Part shown: positions 44,113-52,003 of the stretch, one piece after another
Layout of the letters: each line of letters begins with the position of its first letter
How positions within the stretch are numbered: position 1 is the stretch's first letter
NCBI GenBank assembly: GCA_002372935.1
Contig: DFJF01000004.1
Coordinates: 117,468 to 181,467 of the forward strand
From: Clostridiales bacterium UBA3678
Lineage (GTDB): Bacteria > Bacillota > Clostridia > TANB77 > CAG-508
Direction of reading: 5' to 3'
DNA length: 64,000 nucleotides
Notes under the pieces: generated by a model
What the model saw: the letters and a program-made list of their open reading frames with translations, nothing else
The model's database searches: none
Told to the model about the DNA's origin: nothing
Program-made: the position numbers and the translations under genes

Positions 44113-44871
44113 TCAAGTTTCTTCTGCAATTTCTGATTTTAATTTATCTTTGAGTCTGTAAGAATTTCCATTTATATTTATAATATGTGAATGATGTAAA
44201 AGTCTGTCTAATATTGCGTTTGCTAATGTTACATCTCCAAATATTTCATACCACTTTCCAAAAGGTTTATTTGTTGTTATTATTGTGGAATGATTTTCAT
44301 ATCTTTTATTTATTAGTTGAAATAACATATTTGCTCCCTCGTTATCTATTGGCAAAAATCCCATCTCATCTATTATTAAAACTTTATATTTCGCATAATG
44401 ATTTAATCTATTCATAAACCTATTTTCTGAATTTGCTTTCTTTAAATTTGATATCAGATCATTGCAATTTATAAAATATGTTGAATCTCTGTTCTTTGCT
44501 GCGACTATTCCTATTGATGTTGCTAAATGTGTTTTTCCAACTCCTGGACTTCCTACAAATATTATATTTTCCTTATTCTCTATAAATCTTAAGTTTTTAA
44601 AATCTAATATTTGCTCTTTATTTATTGTTGGCTGAAATGAAAAATCAAAATCCTCAAAGTTCTTTATAAATGGAAATCCTGCTGTTCTTACACATCCATA
44701 TATTGCTTTTTCATTCATTAATTCTATTTCTAAATTTGTTAATTCATATAGACTTTCTACTACATCTTTTTCTTTCTTATTTATTAGCTCGATATACTTA
44801 TCCAAGTTTTGCTTTATTCTTTCTAATTTTAATATTTCCAAATTATTTATTAATTTTATATAATTACTCAT
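44113..44871 (-). CDS. istB: IS21 helper ATPase IstB
   Basis: 252 residues, an AAA+ ATPase of the DnaC/IstB type that directs IstA to target DNA. Walker A is GSPGVGKTHLA, Walker B LIIDEMGFLP, and sensor TTNKPFGKW. It begins 1 base after the istA stop. Full length. Confidence 0.94.
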   Translation of the reverse strand: MSNYIKLINNLEILKLERIKQNLDKYIELINKKEKDVVESLYELTNLEIELMNEKAIYGCVRTAGFPFIKNFEDFDFSFQPTINKEQILDFKNLRFIENKENIIFVGSPGVGKTHLATSIGIVAAKNRDSTYFINCNDLISNLKKANSENRFMNRLNHYAKYKVLIIDEMGFLPIDNEGANMLFQLINKRYENHSTIITTNKPFGKWYEIFGDVTLANAILDRLLHHSHIININGNSYRLKDKLKSEIAEET

Positions 44872-44872
44872 T

Positions 44873-46099
44873 TTATTTTACCTCACATAATTTATTTAAA
44901 TTCTCTAAATTCTTTTTTGCTAATGCTTCTATTTGTTCTTGCGTTTTATTTTGTAATATTCCGCTAAGTCCTTCTATATAGTGTTCTTCTTTATAATTTA
45001 TATTTTTTTCTGAAATTTCATGTATTGTTATTAATTCTTTGTTATAATATACATAGAGCTTGTTATTCTCTTCTTGAATGGATAATGTATGTTCTATGTA
45101 TTTATTTGGAACTGAATATCTTTTACCTTTATAATAAAATAATGATTCATTTGATATTTTTATTTGCTTTGTGGATATCAAATATTGTTCCATTATTTTT
45201 TGATTTGGTAGTGGTTTAAGATATTCTTTTTCCTTATTAAATAGTATAATTGGTGCTACTCCTATTGTCGAATTTACTTGTCTATTTACTTTTATATTTA
45301 TTTCCTTAATTATTTTTACTAATTCTTCTTCATCTTCAAATTCATGATTATATGGTATTAACCAGCTCATAAATCTATTTGCTGACTCATCTTTTCCTTT
45401 TGTATATGGATGTCTCGGTTTACACTTTTTAGCATTTATTCCTATATCTTTTATAAATGCTTTAAATTCATCTGAAAATTCTCCTGTTTTGGTATTTACT
45501 ATACTACTCATATTATCTGTAAGTAATTCTTCTGGCAATCCCCCAATATATTCAAATGTTTTTATCAAACTTCTTTGTACATCAATTCTTGTTTTAAATT
45601 TACTATATATAAATACATGTAATCTACTTGAACCAAGTGTTGATGATAATATATTAAATTCAAATACTTCGCCATGTTTACTCACCATTCTTATATCTTC
45701 TTTCCAATCAAATTGTAATTGTTTTCCCATATCTGTTTCAAATCTTAAATGTGCTTTATTATTCTTTTTAGGCTTTAATTTATGTTTGTTTATGTACTTA
45801 TAAAAATTTGAATATGTTCCTATATTATTATCTTCACTAAAATATTGATATAATCCTGTTATTGTTATTCCTGGCAATTCCAATTTTTCTTTAATTTCAT
45901 TTTTTAAATTATCCAATTTTGATTTTCTAATTATCTTAATATTTTCTCTACAATATCCATTATTATATTTTTCAATTGTTCGTCTATCTATCTTATATAT
46001 TCTTGATAATTCTGAATAATTTGGTTTTATATTTAAAGTCTTCATTATTAATAACTCCTGTTTTATTTTTTCTAATTTTTTTCTATATTCTTCATTCAT
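44873..46099 (-). CDS. istA: IS21 DDE transposase IstA
   Basis: 408 residues. An N-terminal helix-turn-helix (YSELSRIYKIDRRTIEKY) precedes the integrase core with Asp in QFDWKEDIRM, Asp in LLTDNMSSIV and Glu in KDESANRFMSW, the DDE triad. A beta-barrel C-terminal domain follows. No disruption, so the element could be active. Confidence 0.94.
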   Translation of the reverse strand: MNEEYRKKLEKIKQELLIMKTLNIKPNYSELSRIYKIDRRTIEKYNNGYCRENIKIIRKSKLDNLKNEIKEKLELPGITITGLYQYFSEDNNIGTYSNFYKYINKHKLKPKKNNKAHLRFETDMGKQLQFDWKEDIRMVSKHGEVFEFNILSSTLGSSRLHVFIYSKFKTRIDVQRSLIKTFEYIGGLPEELLTDNMSSIVNTKTGEFSDEFKAFIKDIGINAKKCKPRHPYTKGKDESANRFMSWLIPYNHEFEDEEELVKIIKEINIKVNRQVNSTIGVAPIILFNKEKEYLKPLPNQKIMEQYLISTKQIKISNESLFYYKGKRYSVPNKYIEHTLSIQEENNKLYVYYNKELITIHEISEKNINYKEEHYIEGLSGILQNKTQEQIEALAKKNLENLNKLCEVK

Positions 46100-46241
46100 T
46101 TTGTTATACCTCCATCAAAAGTATAACAAAAAAGAATGTACTTTTGGGAATTTATCTTTGTACATTTTTGTACATTATTAAATTCCATTTTTTGTACATT
46201 CTTATTTTATCATTAACAAAAATAAATTTAATTACTATTAG

Positions 46242-46329
46242 AAATCAAATACAATTAGTAAAAATCTCATAAAACCTTCCAATAAAAATCAAACGAAATT
46301 AGTACAAATTTCCTAAAATATTCCAATAA
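46242..46329. repeat. Imperfect 44-bp tandem repeat
   Basis: Two units starting AAATCAAA at 46,242 and 46,286, both containing ATTAGTA and ending TTCCAATAA, about 37 of 44 positions alike. It lies between the IS21 right end and the tRNA fragment and may be part of an integrase arm region. Confidence 0.7.
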
Positions 46330-46332
46330 AAA

Positions 46333-46351
46333 TTGGGAAGAAATTGGTGAT
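46333..46351 (+). repeat. Arm-type repeat, left of the tRNA fragment
   Basis: TTGGGAAGAAATTGGTGAT matches the 19-mer at 46,611-46,629 at 16 positions. Paired TTGGGG motifs near att sites are typical binding sites for the arm domain of tyrosine integrases. Confidence 0.5.
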
Positions 46352-46473
46352 CAAATTTTCAAAATCACTCCAATTTTAACAAAATTGTACATCAAACAAA
46401 AAAACAGCAAAGTACTAATATCACTAGCATACAATACAATTCAACACATCTAACAAAACATGTTATGTAGCCC

Positions 46474-46517
46474 TCATAACCCGAAGGTCGTAAGTTCGAG
46501 TCTTACCCCCGCAACCA
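46474..46517 (+). tRNA. 3' half of an initiator tRNA-fMet (CAT), attachment site
   Basis: The sequence runs from the anticodon loop (CTCATAA) through CCCGAAGG, a complete T-arm (GTAAG/CTTAC around TTCGAGT) and CCCCGCAACCA, the typical end of bacterial tRNA-fMet. The bases before the loop (GTAGCC) do not pair with the 3' strand of the anticodon stem and no D-arm or 5' acceptor strand is present. It is therefore a remnant, most simply the att core used by the adjacent integrase. A terminator follows. Confidence 0.85.
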
Positions 46518-46525
46518 AACAGTAG

Positions 46526-46560
46526 TCACTAGAACCATAACGGTTTTAGTGATTTTTTTG
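46526..46560 (+). terminator. Terminator after the tRNA fragment
   Basis: TCACTAGAACC pairs with GGTTTTAGTGA (one G-T) and is followed by a T run. Confidence 0.8.
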
Positions 46561-46610
46561 TTTTGCTTAAAGGTTGCTATAATTACTAAAAAGTGCTTCC
46601 TTATGTCAAT

Positions 46611-46629
46611 TTGGGGAAAAATTGGGGAT
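46611..46629 (+). repeat. Arm-type repeat, right of the tRNA fragment
   Basis: TTGGGGAAAAATTGGGGAT, a near double TTGGGGA repeat about 95 bases downstream of the tRNA end and 97 bases from the integrase stop. It is similar to 46,333-46,351. Confidence 0.6.
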
Positions 46630-46725
46630 GAACTCCTAAAACTAGACCTTTGTAATACTATAAATTTCAATAAAATTCATAGCTGATAAATATGAGAGCA
46701 AAAAAGATTTAGTAATATTGAATTG

Positions 46726-47922
46726 CTAATGTGCGTTAGTCACTAATAAATTTTCTAGTACGTTTCCTGCGTGTTTATCGTGTGATTTTAAAGGATGTAC
46801 ATAGAAATTATAGGTTGTAGTAATCTGTGCATGACCTAGTCTTGCTGATACAGTTGCTACATCTACTTGCTGAGCTATAAGCAATGTTGCATTTGTATGG
46901 CGTAACCCATGAAATGTTATAACAGGTAAGCCAATTTGTTTAATAAATTTTTCAAACCATTTACTAATAGTTGATGGTGTAATTGGTTTGCCATCTACTT
47001 GTACAAATAACCTATCAGAATCGTGCCAGAAATCGCCTACAATCGTTTTTTGTTCTTCATACCATAATTTATATTCTTCGAGTAAAGAAACGATAAAATC
47101 GGGAATAGCGACTTCACGAATTGAACTTTCTGTTTTAGGACTTTTTGTAAATATTCCTTTGTCAGATAAATATTGACTTGATTTGTTTATGCTGATAATT
47201 CCATTTTTTAAATCTATATCAGACCATTCAAGTCCAGCTAGTTCTCCAAGTCTTGCACCTATAAATATGTCTAGTAAAACTGCAACTTTGTATTTGATGT
47301 CATTGCCTGTTAGCTTTTCTAAATTATCTATTAGAATTCTAGTTTGAACTTCATCATAACATTCACGTTTAGGTTTAGGTGCTTTAGGTGGTTGCACACG
47401 TTCTGCAGGATTATTTACAATCATTTGCCAATAAACAGCCTTAGTTAGCATAGCATGTAAAAGCCTATGATGTTCTAAAATTGTTTTCTTTGATAATGGT
47501 TTTCTAGTTTTCTTTCCATTGTTGTTTTTCTTTCTAACTATTTGAGTATCTTCATCTAATAAATTATAGAATTGCATAATATCAATAGGTCTTATTTTAT
47601 TTAACCTAAAATGTCCAAAATAGGGAAGAATTCTAGATTCTAGCATTCCTTTATATCTGCTATATGTAGATGGCGCAAGTTCTTTTAGTCCATAATCTCT
47701 TTTCCATATTTCAACGAATTCTTTAAATGTTGGGACAGTTCCATCAACTACAAATCCGTTTTCTACTTGTGCAATATATTTTGCAAGTTCAGTTCTCGCT
47801 TCTGATTTGTTTTTGCAATGGACTGTCTTTTGATGTCTTATAGCTTTTCCATCTAGATCATAGCCTTTAAAGACTACTAATCTATAACTGTTTTTTCCAC
47901 GCTTTTCAATACTACCAGTCAA
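46726..47922 (-). CDS. int: Tyrosine site-specific integrase (phage/ICE type)
   Basis: 398 residues. An AP2-like N-terminal arm domain (SIEKRGKNSYRLVVFKGYD) is followed by a SAM-like core-binding domain and the catalytic domain with Arg224 (GARLGEL), Lys263, His338-x-x-Arg341 (HGLRHTN), His364 (LGHAQITTT) and the nucleophile Tyr374. TTG start with AAAGGAGG 8 bases before it. It lies beside the tRNA-fMet 3' half, its probable target. Confidence 0.95.
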   Translation of the reverse strand: MTGSIEKRGKNSYRLVVFKGYDLDGKAIRHQKTVHCKNKSEARTELAKYIAQVENGFVVDGTVPTFKEFVEIWKRDYGLKELAPSTYSRYKGMLESRILPYFGHFRLNKIRPIDIMQFYNLLDEDTQIVRKKNNNGKKTRKPLSKKTILEHHRLLHAMLTKAVYWQMIVNNPAERVQPPKAPKPKRECYDEVQTRILIDNLEKLTGNDIKYKVAVLLDIFIGARLGELAGLEWSDIDLKNGIISINKSSQYLSDKGIFTKSPKTESSIREVAIPDFIVSLLEEYKLWYEEQKTIVGDFWHDSDRLFVQVDGKPITPSTISKWFEKFIKQIGLPVITFHGLRHTNATLLIAQQVDVATVSARLGHAQITTTYNFYVHPLKSHDKHAGNVLENLLVTNAH

Positions 47923-48114
47923 CTTTTTGCCTCCTTTCGTTTTATTTAGTAATAGAGTGTATTACTATGATTTTATTGTATCATCAGGAAGAAAGAAAAC
48001 AAAACCCGACAATGAAAATTAGTTTATAAATAATTATTGTATGGTGAATACACTATTTAAGTATTGTATAAAATATGATATAATCAATGTGACGATTAGA
48101 TTTGGAGGAAAAAC

Positions 48115-49149
48115 ATGAGTGAAACAATACATAAACTTAATATAAAAGAAGATGAAAGCATTTTGCCTATTGGAACGAAAAATGGATGTCTTACTATAAT
48201 TGATGATTTTTCAGCTTATCAAAATGAAGTTGCACAAAAAAAGATTGAAAAATTAGAAAAAGAAAAGCAAGACTTTATAGATGGAATTAAGCTAGAAACA
48301 AATAACTTTGAATCGGTTGATACATTTGATGATTGGATTAAGCATTGTAGAAATGCACAATATTATAAATGTCAATGCAAGTGTGGTCAAATTCATTTCT
48401 TAGATAAATCAAGATTTTTGAGGAAGAGGCATAGATATTGCTCCAATGATTGTGGAATTAAAAAAAAGCATAATCAAGATATTCTAGATAGTTATGAAAG
48501 AGTAAAAGATGAAAGCTATGATAAAAAATTATTGAATACAATTTTTGAATCTCTAGAAATTATAGAGTGTGTTAATGATAATTATGAAAGATTGTATGGC
48601 TATCATGATAAAAGAAAAAAAGGTGGAGGAACATATAAAATATACAAAATATACAAATGTCGTTGTTACTTATGTGGAAAGGAATATGAGATAATATCTT
48701 CGCAATTCAAAATTAAAAATGATACATATGGTTCAAATGCAACTAAAGGATATTATAGTGATGCATACTGTGATTGCCATAAAATATCATCTTTTCAATG
48801 GAGGACGATTGACCTATTTCAAAAATATGATGTGAATTATAGAGTTGAAGTTTCTTTTCCAGATTTATATGGTATAGGAAATAAAAATCAATTAAGATAT
48901 GATTTTGCAATATATGATAAGGATGGCAATATTAAATATTTAATTGAATGCCAAGGAGAACAACATTATAAACCAGTAAAAGAGTTTGGAGGAAATTATC
49001 AATATAATGTTCAAAAGGAAAATGATAATTTAAAAAGAGAATATGCAAATAAAAATATGATTAAATTAATAGAAATACCATATAAATGCAATACTTATGA
49101 AAAAGAAGAAGAGTTTCTAATAAATGAAGGAGTAATATCAATAAAATAA
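48115..49149 (+). CDS. Zinc-cluster protein with Vsr/EDxHD-like nuclease domain
   Basis: 344 residues. Cys pairs at CQCKCG, YCSNDCG, CRCYLCG and CDCH suggest two or more zinc knuckles. The C-terminal domain has VEVSFPDLYG, LRYDFAIYD and LIECQGEQHY, the pattern of the Vsr-like/I-Bth0305I group of phage homing and repair nucleases. It probably nicks DNA, target unknown. GGAGG precedes the ATG. It is transcribed away from the integrase. Confidence 0.7.
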   Translation: MSETIHKLNIKEDESILPIGTKNGCLTIIDDFSAYQNEVAQKKIEKLEKEKQDFIDGIKLETNNFESVDTFDDWIKHCRNAQYYKCQCKCGQIHFLDKSRFLRKRHRYCSNDCGIKKKHNQDILDSYERVKDESYDKKLLNTIFESLEIIECVNDNYERLYGYHDKRKKGGGTYKIYKIYKCRCYLCGKEYEIISSQFKIKNDTYGSNATKGYYSDAYCDCHKISSFQWRTIDLFQKYDVNYRVEVSFPDLYGIGNKNQLRYDFAIYDKDGNIKYLIECQGEQHYKPVKEFGGNYQYNVQKENDNLKREYANKNMIKLIEIPYKCNTYEKEEEFLINEGVISIK

Positions 49150-49170
49150 GGAAGTACTACTTCCTTATTT
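49144..49170. terminator. Bidirectional terminator overlapping two stop codons
   Basis: AAATAAGGAAGTA and TACTTCCTTATTT form a 13-bp stem with a 1-base centre. It covers the stops of the genes at 48,115-49,149 and 49,157-50,143. Confidence 0.85.
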
Positions 49171-50143
49171 TCATGTATTCAAGCCACTCAATTAATTCTT
49201 CGCCAGTTATTAATCCTTTTTTATATCTTTCTTGATAAATTGGATATTCCTCTCTAAAGCATTCAAAAAGTCTTTCCACTTTTTCAGAAGCACCTATTGA
49301 GACTTGTTTATGTAAGTTTTTATATCTTTTCCTGCATTTTTGCAGATATATATCATCTTTTTCATTTTTTCTATCGCGTTCTTCTTTTGCAATTTCAAAA
49401 CAAGTTTTAGTATCAGTATATAAGTTATTACAATATTGTTGTTCTTTATTTTTAGTATGTATAAACCAATAGTTACAATTTTTGCAACATTCAAATTTTA
49501 TATTCTTAATATTACTTATTAATTCTTTTACAATACAATATAAAAGATTTTCAACAGAATCAGAAGAAAATGTGTAATTCATTGATAAATTTTCAGGTAT
49601 ATTGTTCATAAAAAATGTGTTTAAATTATAATTTATAAATAATGTAGGATTTTCTTCTAATATAGTGTTTATAGCAGAGTAATTATGTTCTTTTTCAGCA
49701 AGGTATTCTATAATATCATAATCCTTATCTAAAATATCAGTAATATTTAAGATGTTCTTATAATAACTGTTAGTAAAGACTTGCTCTAATCTAATTTTAA
49801 GCATTGAAAAATTTAATGATAATTCATCATATATCCAGTCAATAAAGTCTTGTAAGTATTCTCTATTTAATACAATAGAATAATTATTTATATCACCTAA
49901 AATTTTATTATCATATAAGCTCAATAAATGAATGAATAAGTAATCTTTGACAAAAATAGTAAAATCTATATGATCATCAAAATCTGTGTTCATAAAATCT
50001 AGTAAAAAATTTCCTAATTCTTGTTCTTTTGGGCAAGCTGTTTTAATTCTTATTTTTTTATTATCAACTTCTTCTAATGCATAGCTAGAAATATATTCTT
50101 TAAAGTTTTTAAAATCAAAAATTATTTCAAGATTTGCAATCAT
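49157..50143 (-). CDS. DUF6076-like mobile-element protein
   Basis: 328 residues. An N-terminal helical part precedes a Cys motif (CCKNCNYWFIHTKNKEQQYC) and a basic helix (RKRYKNLHKQV), the CGNR-like layout of DUF6076 proteins common in clostridial phages and ICEs. Possible RNA or DNA binder; function unknown. ATG 50,143 follows GGGGG. Confidence 0.65.
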   Translation of the reverse strand: MIANLEIIFDFKNFKEYISSYALEEVDNKKIRIKTACPKEQELGNFLLDFMNTDFDDHIDFTIFVKDYLFIHLLSLYDNKILGDINNYSIVLNREYLQDFIDWIYDELSLNFSMLKIRLEQVFTNSYYKNILNITDILDKDYDIIEYLAEKEHNYSAINTILEENPTLFINYNLNTFFMNNIPENLSMNYTFSSDSVENLLYCIVKELISNIKNIKFECCKNCNYWFIHTKNKEQQYCNNLYTDTKTCFEIAKEERDRKNEKDDIYLQKCRKRYKNLHKQVSIGASEKVERLFECFREEYPIYQERYKKGLITGEELIEWLEYMKIRK

Positions 50144-50277
50144 AAAATACCCCCTACAATTCATAAATAAATATTTTTTCATTTGTACGGTTTTTAATTC
50201 TTAAATAGACAATTAAAATAACAATTAGTAATTAGCTAGTTACATTATACAAAGCATTTTACAAAAAAACATAAAAA

Positions 50278-50343
50278 ATGCTGAAATTTGCTGATTTGTG
50301 TAAAATTGTGCAATTTTGTGCTGATTTGTGCTGAAATGTGCAT
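50278..50343. repeat. Iterated TGCTGA/TTGTG repeats before the HTH gene
   Basis: TGCTGA appears four times and TTGTG/TTTGTG five times in about 66 bases, giving near copies of TGCTGATTTGTG. Placement directly upstream of an excisionase-type gene suggests protein binding sites (Xis or regulator iterons). Confidence 0.65.
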
Positions 50344-50363
50344 AAAAATGAGGAGGTGATTTT

Positions 50364-50567
50364 ATGAATGAACTATCAAAAGTAGAAAGAACAACACTAA
50401 CAATGAAGGAAACAGCAGAGTATTTAGGAGTTTCATATTGGTTAGTAAATCAATTAGTTAGAAGAAAACAAATACCATGTGCAAGAGTTGGTGGAAGAGT
50501 GTTATTTAGAGTTAAAGCTTTAGATGAATACTTAAGTGCAAAAGAAGTAAATTCATTAAATAAGTAA
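50364..50567 (+). CDS. Excisionase-family helix-turn-helix protein
   Basis: 67 residues with TMKETAEYLGVSYWLVNQLV and IPCARVGGRVLFRVKALDEYL, the MerR-type winged HTH of excisionases and small mobile-element regulators. AGGAGGTGA precedes the ATG. Likely controls excision or the genes that follow. Confidence 0.85.
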   Translation: MNELSKVERTTLTMKETAEYLGVSYWLVNQLVRRKQIPCARVGGRVLFRVKALDEYLSAKEVNSLNK

Positions 50568-50584
50568 GAAAGGAGAAAGACTGT

Positions 50585-51119
50585 ATGCAATGGATTAAGA
50601 TTTTTACAAGTATATTTGGAAATCCTAAAATTCAACTATTATTAAAAGAGCGTGATGGAGATACAATATTTAGAATATGGATTCAATTATTAACAATTGC
50701 TGGGACAAGCGCGCAAGGTGGAAAGATAATGTTTTCAACAAATCAACCATTAACTGTGGAAGATCTTGCAAAGATTACACAAAAAACAAACAAAAAAATT
50801 AAAAATATATTGGATAAGTTAATTCATTGCGAAATGATTATATTTGAAAATAATACATACATAATTAAAAATTGGGAGAAGTATCAAAGTGCTGATAAAT
50901 ATGTGAAAACTTTAGAACAAAATAGAGAAAGACAAAGAAGATTTAGAGAAAATCAAAAAAACGAAAATAACGTTAATGTAACGTTACGGTAACGGAACAG
51001 AAGAGAAGATACAAGAAAAGAATATAATAGAAAGAAATAAATACAAAAGTGGGTATGCAAATTATGAACAAAGACATTATCCACCGGAGTTTTTTGATCA
51101 GTTTATAGCGAATAAGTAA
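50585..51119 (+). pseudogene. Phage replisome organizer, broken by one extra base
   Basis: The first 134 codons give a replisome organizer N-terminal domain (WIKIFTSIFGNPKIQLLLKE, winged HTH with LTVEDLAKITQ). A stop at 50,990 ends the frame. Removing one G at 50,988-50,989 continues it as NGTEEKIQEKNIIERNKY and YANYEQRHYPPEFFDQF to a stop at 51,117. The break lies in a repetitive ACGTTACGGTAACGG tract. Such proteins recruit host helicase for phage replication; here probably inactive. Confidence 0.75.
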
Positions 51120-51120
51120 G

Positions 51121-51296
51121 AAAGTAATAGTTTATGAAAAAAATAAAAATAATGAAAAAGGTTGGTTTCAAAGGATAGACAATAAAAGTAGTATTAAAAA
51201 AAGTATAAACTAATAATTGAAGAAGAATATCAATATACAACTGATACACCTGATGATATTGCTAGAATTATAAATAGCTATGTAAATTATACTTGA
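51121..51296 (+). pseudogene. Decayed phage-type small gene
   Basis: No start codon and at least one frame change. The two pieces read VIVYEKNKNNEKGWFQRIDN then YKLIIEEEYQYTTDTPDDIA, with the shift near 51,201. It looks like the residue of a small phage protein. No family named. Confidence 0.55.
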
Positions 51297-51661
51297 AAAT
51301 TAGATAAGAGAAGACTTTTAAGGGTAATTCCCCAATGGGGAATTTTTAATTTTATATAAAAGTCTCCATTGGAGAATTTTCACTAAATCCCTTGATATTA
51401 CTAGTGTTAATGCCAGAATTCTCACGATGAGAATTTATAATTTTTTACTTTATGAAATGTTTGCTAAATATTTAAGCAAGATTCCCCTCTGTGTATACAA
51501 AAGGTATTTTTTGATCTTTGGGAGTAACTCCCAGACCCTTTAAATTTTTTTGTTATAGAAATTCGACATTTTATTTCAAAATACTGGAAGGTATGTTGTT
51601 AAAAAAATGATTTTGTGATATAACATATACTAGAGAAATTATAAAGTATTGAGAGGTAAAG
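51297..51661. other. Gene-free stretch with an array of short perfect hairpins
   Basis: Four inverted repeats in order: AATTCCCC-aat-GGGGAATT (51,326-51,344), TCTCC-att-GGAGA (51,363-51,375), AATTCTCA-cga-TGAGAATT (51,417-51,435) and TGGGAGT-a-ACTCCCA (51,519-51,533). Loops are 1-3 bases. No coding frame. Could be a structured RNA, recombination sites or protein-binding sites. Confidence 0.65.
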
Positions 51662-51976
51662 ATGAAAGAATTAATAGAAGAAATAGATAAATTCAACAAA
51701 GAAAGAGATTGGGATCAATTTCATTCACCTGAGAATTTAGCAAAGTCAATTTCTATTGAGGCTGGAGAATTATTAGAGTGTTTTCAATGGAATAATGACT
51801 ATAACAAAGAAGAAGTATGTGAAGAACTAGCAGATGTTTTTACATATTGTTTAATGATGGCTGATAAGTTAGATGTAGATCCAAAAGATATAATTTTAAA
51901 GAAGTTAGATAAAACAAGAAAAAAATATCCAGTTGAAAAAGCTAAAGGGGTTAGTACAAAATATAATAAACTATAA
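51662..51976 (+). CDS. MazG-like nucleotide pyrophosphohydrolase
   Basis: 104 residues, all-helical NTP-PPase fold. EAGELLECFQW and EELADVFTYCLMM form the metal-binding ExxE...ExxD set. Enzymes of this group hydrolyse (d)NTPs to monophosphates. It is 27 bases before the DUF2075 gene; this pairing is common in accessory regions and suggests a joint anti-phage function, which is inference. Confidence 0.88.
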   Translation: MKELIEEIDKFNKERDWDQFHSPENLAKSISIEAGELLECFQWNNDYNKEEVCEELADVFTYCLMMADKLDVDPKDIILKKLDKTRKKYPVEKAKGVSTKYNKL

Positions 51977-52003
51977 AGATAATAATTAATGGGGGCAATT
52001 ATT

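Larger units (their letters stand above)
44044..46218 (-). mobile_element. IS21-family insertion sequence
   Basis: About 2.18 kb. Terminal inverted repeats start TGTTAATG at 44,044 and end CATTAACA at 46,218, each followed inward by ATAAG-like sequence and several copies of ATGTACAA, the multiple-repeat ends typical of IS21. It encodes IstA and IstB in overlapping order on the minus strand; both frames are intact. I see no clear target-site duplication. Confidence 0.88.
46100..46725. other. Gene-free attachment region
   Basis: 626 bases without a coding gene, holding the IS21 right end, the 44-bp tandem repeat, two arm-type repeats, the tRNA-fMet 3' half and its terminator. The integrase gene points toward it. 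Confidence 0.8.

Noticed and set aside
46474..46517. Functional tRNA gene
   Set aside because: The 5' acceptor strand, D-arm and the 5' side of the anticodon stem are missing, so it cannot fold as a tRNA.
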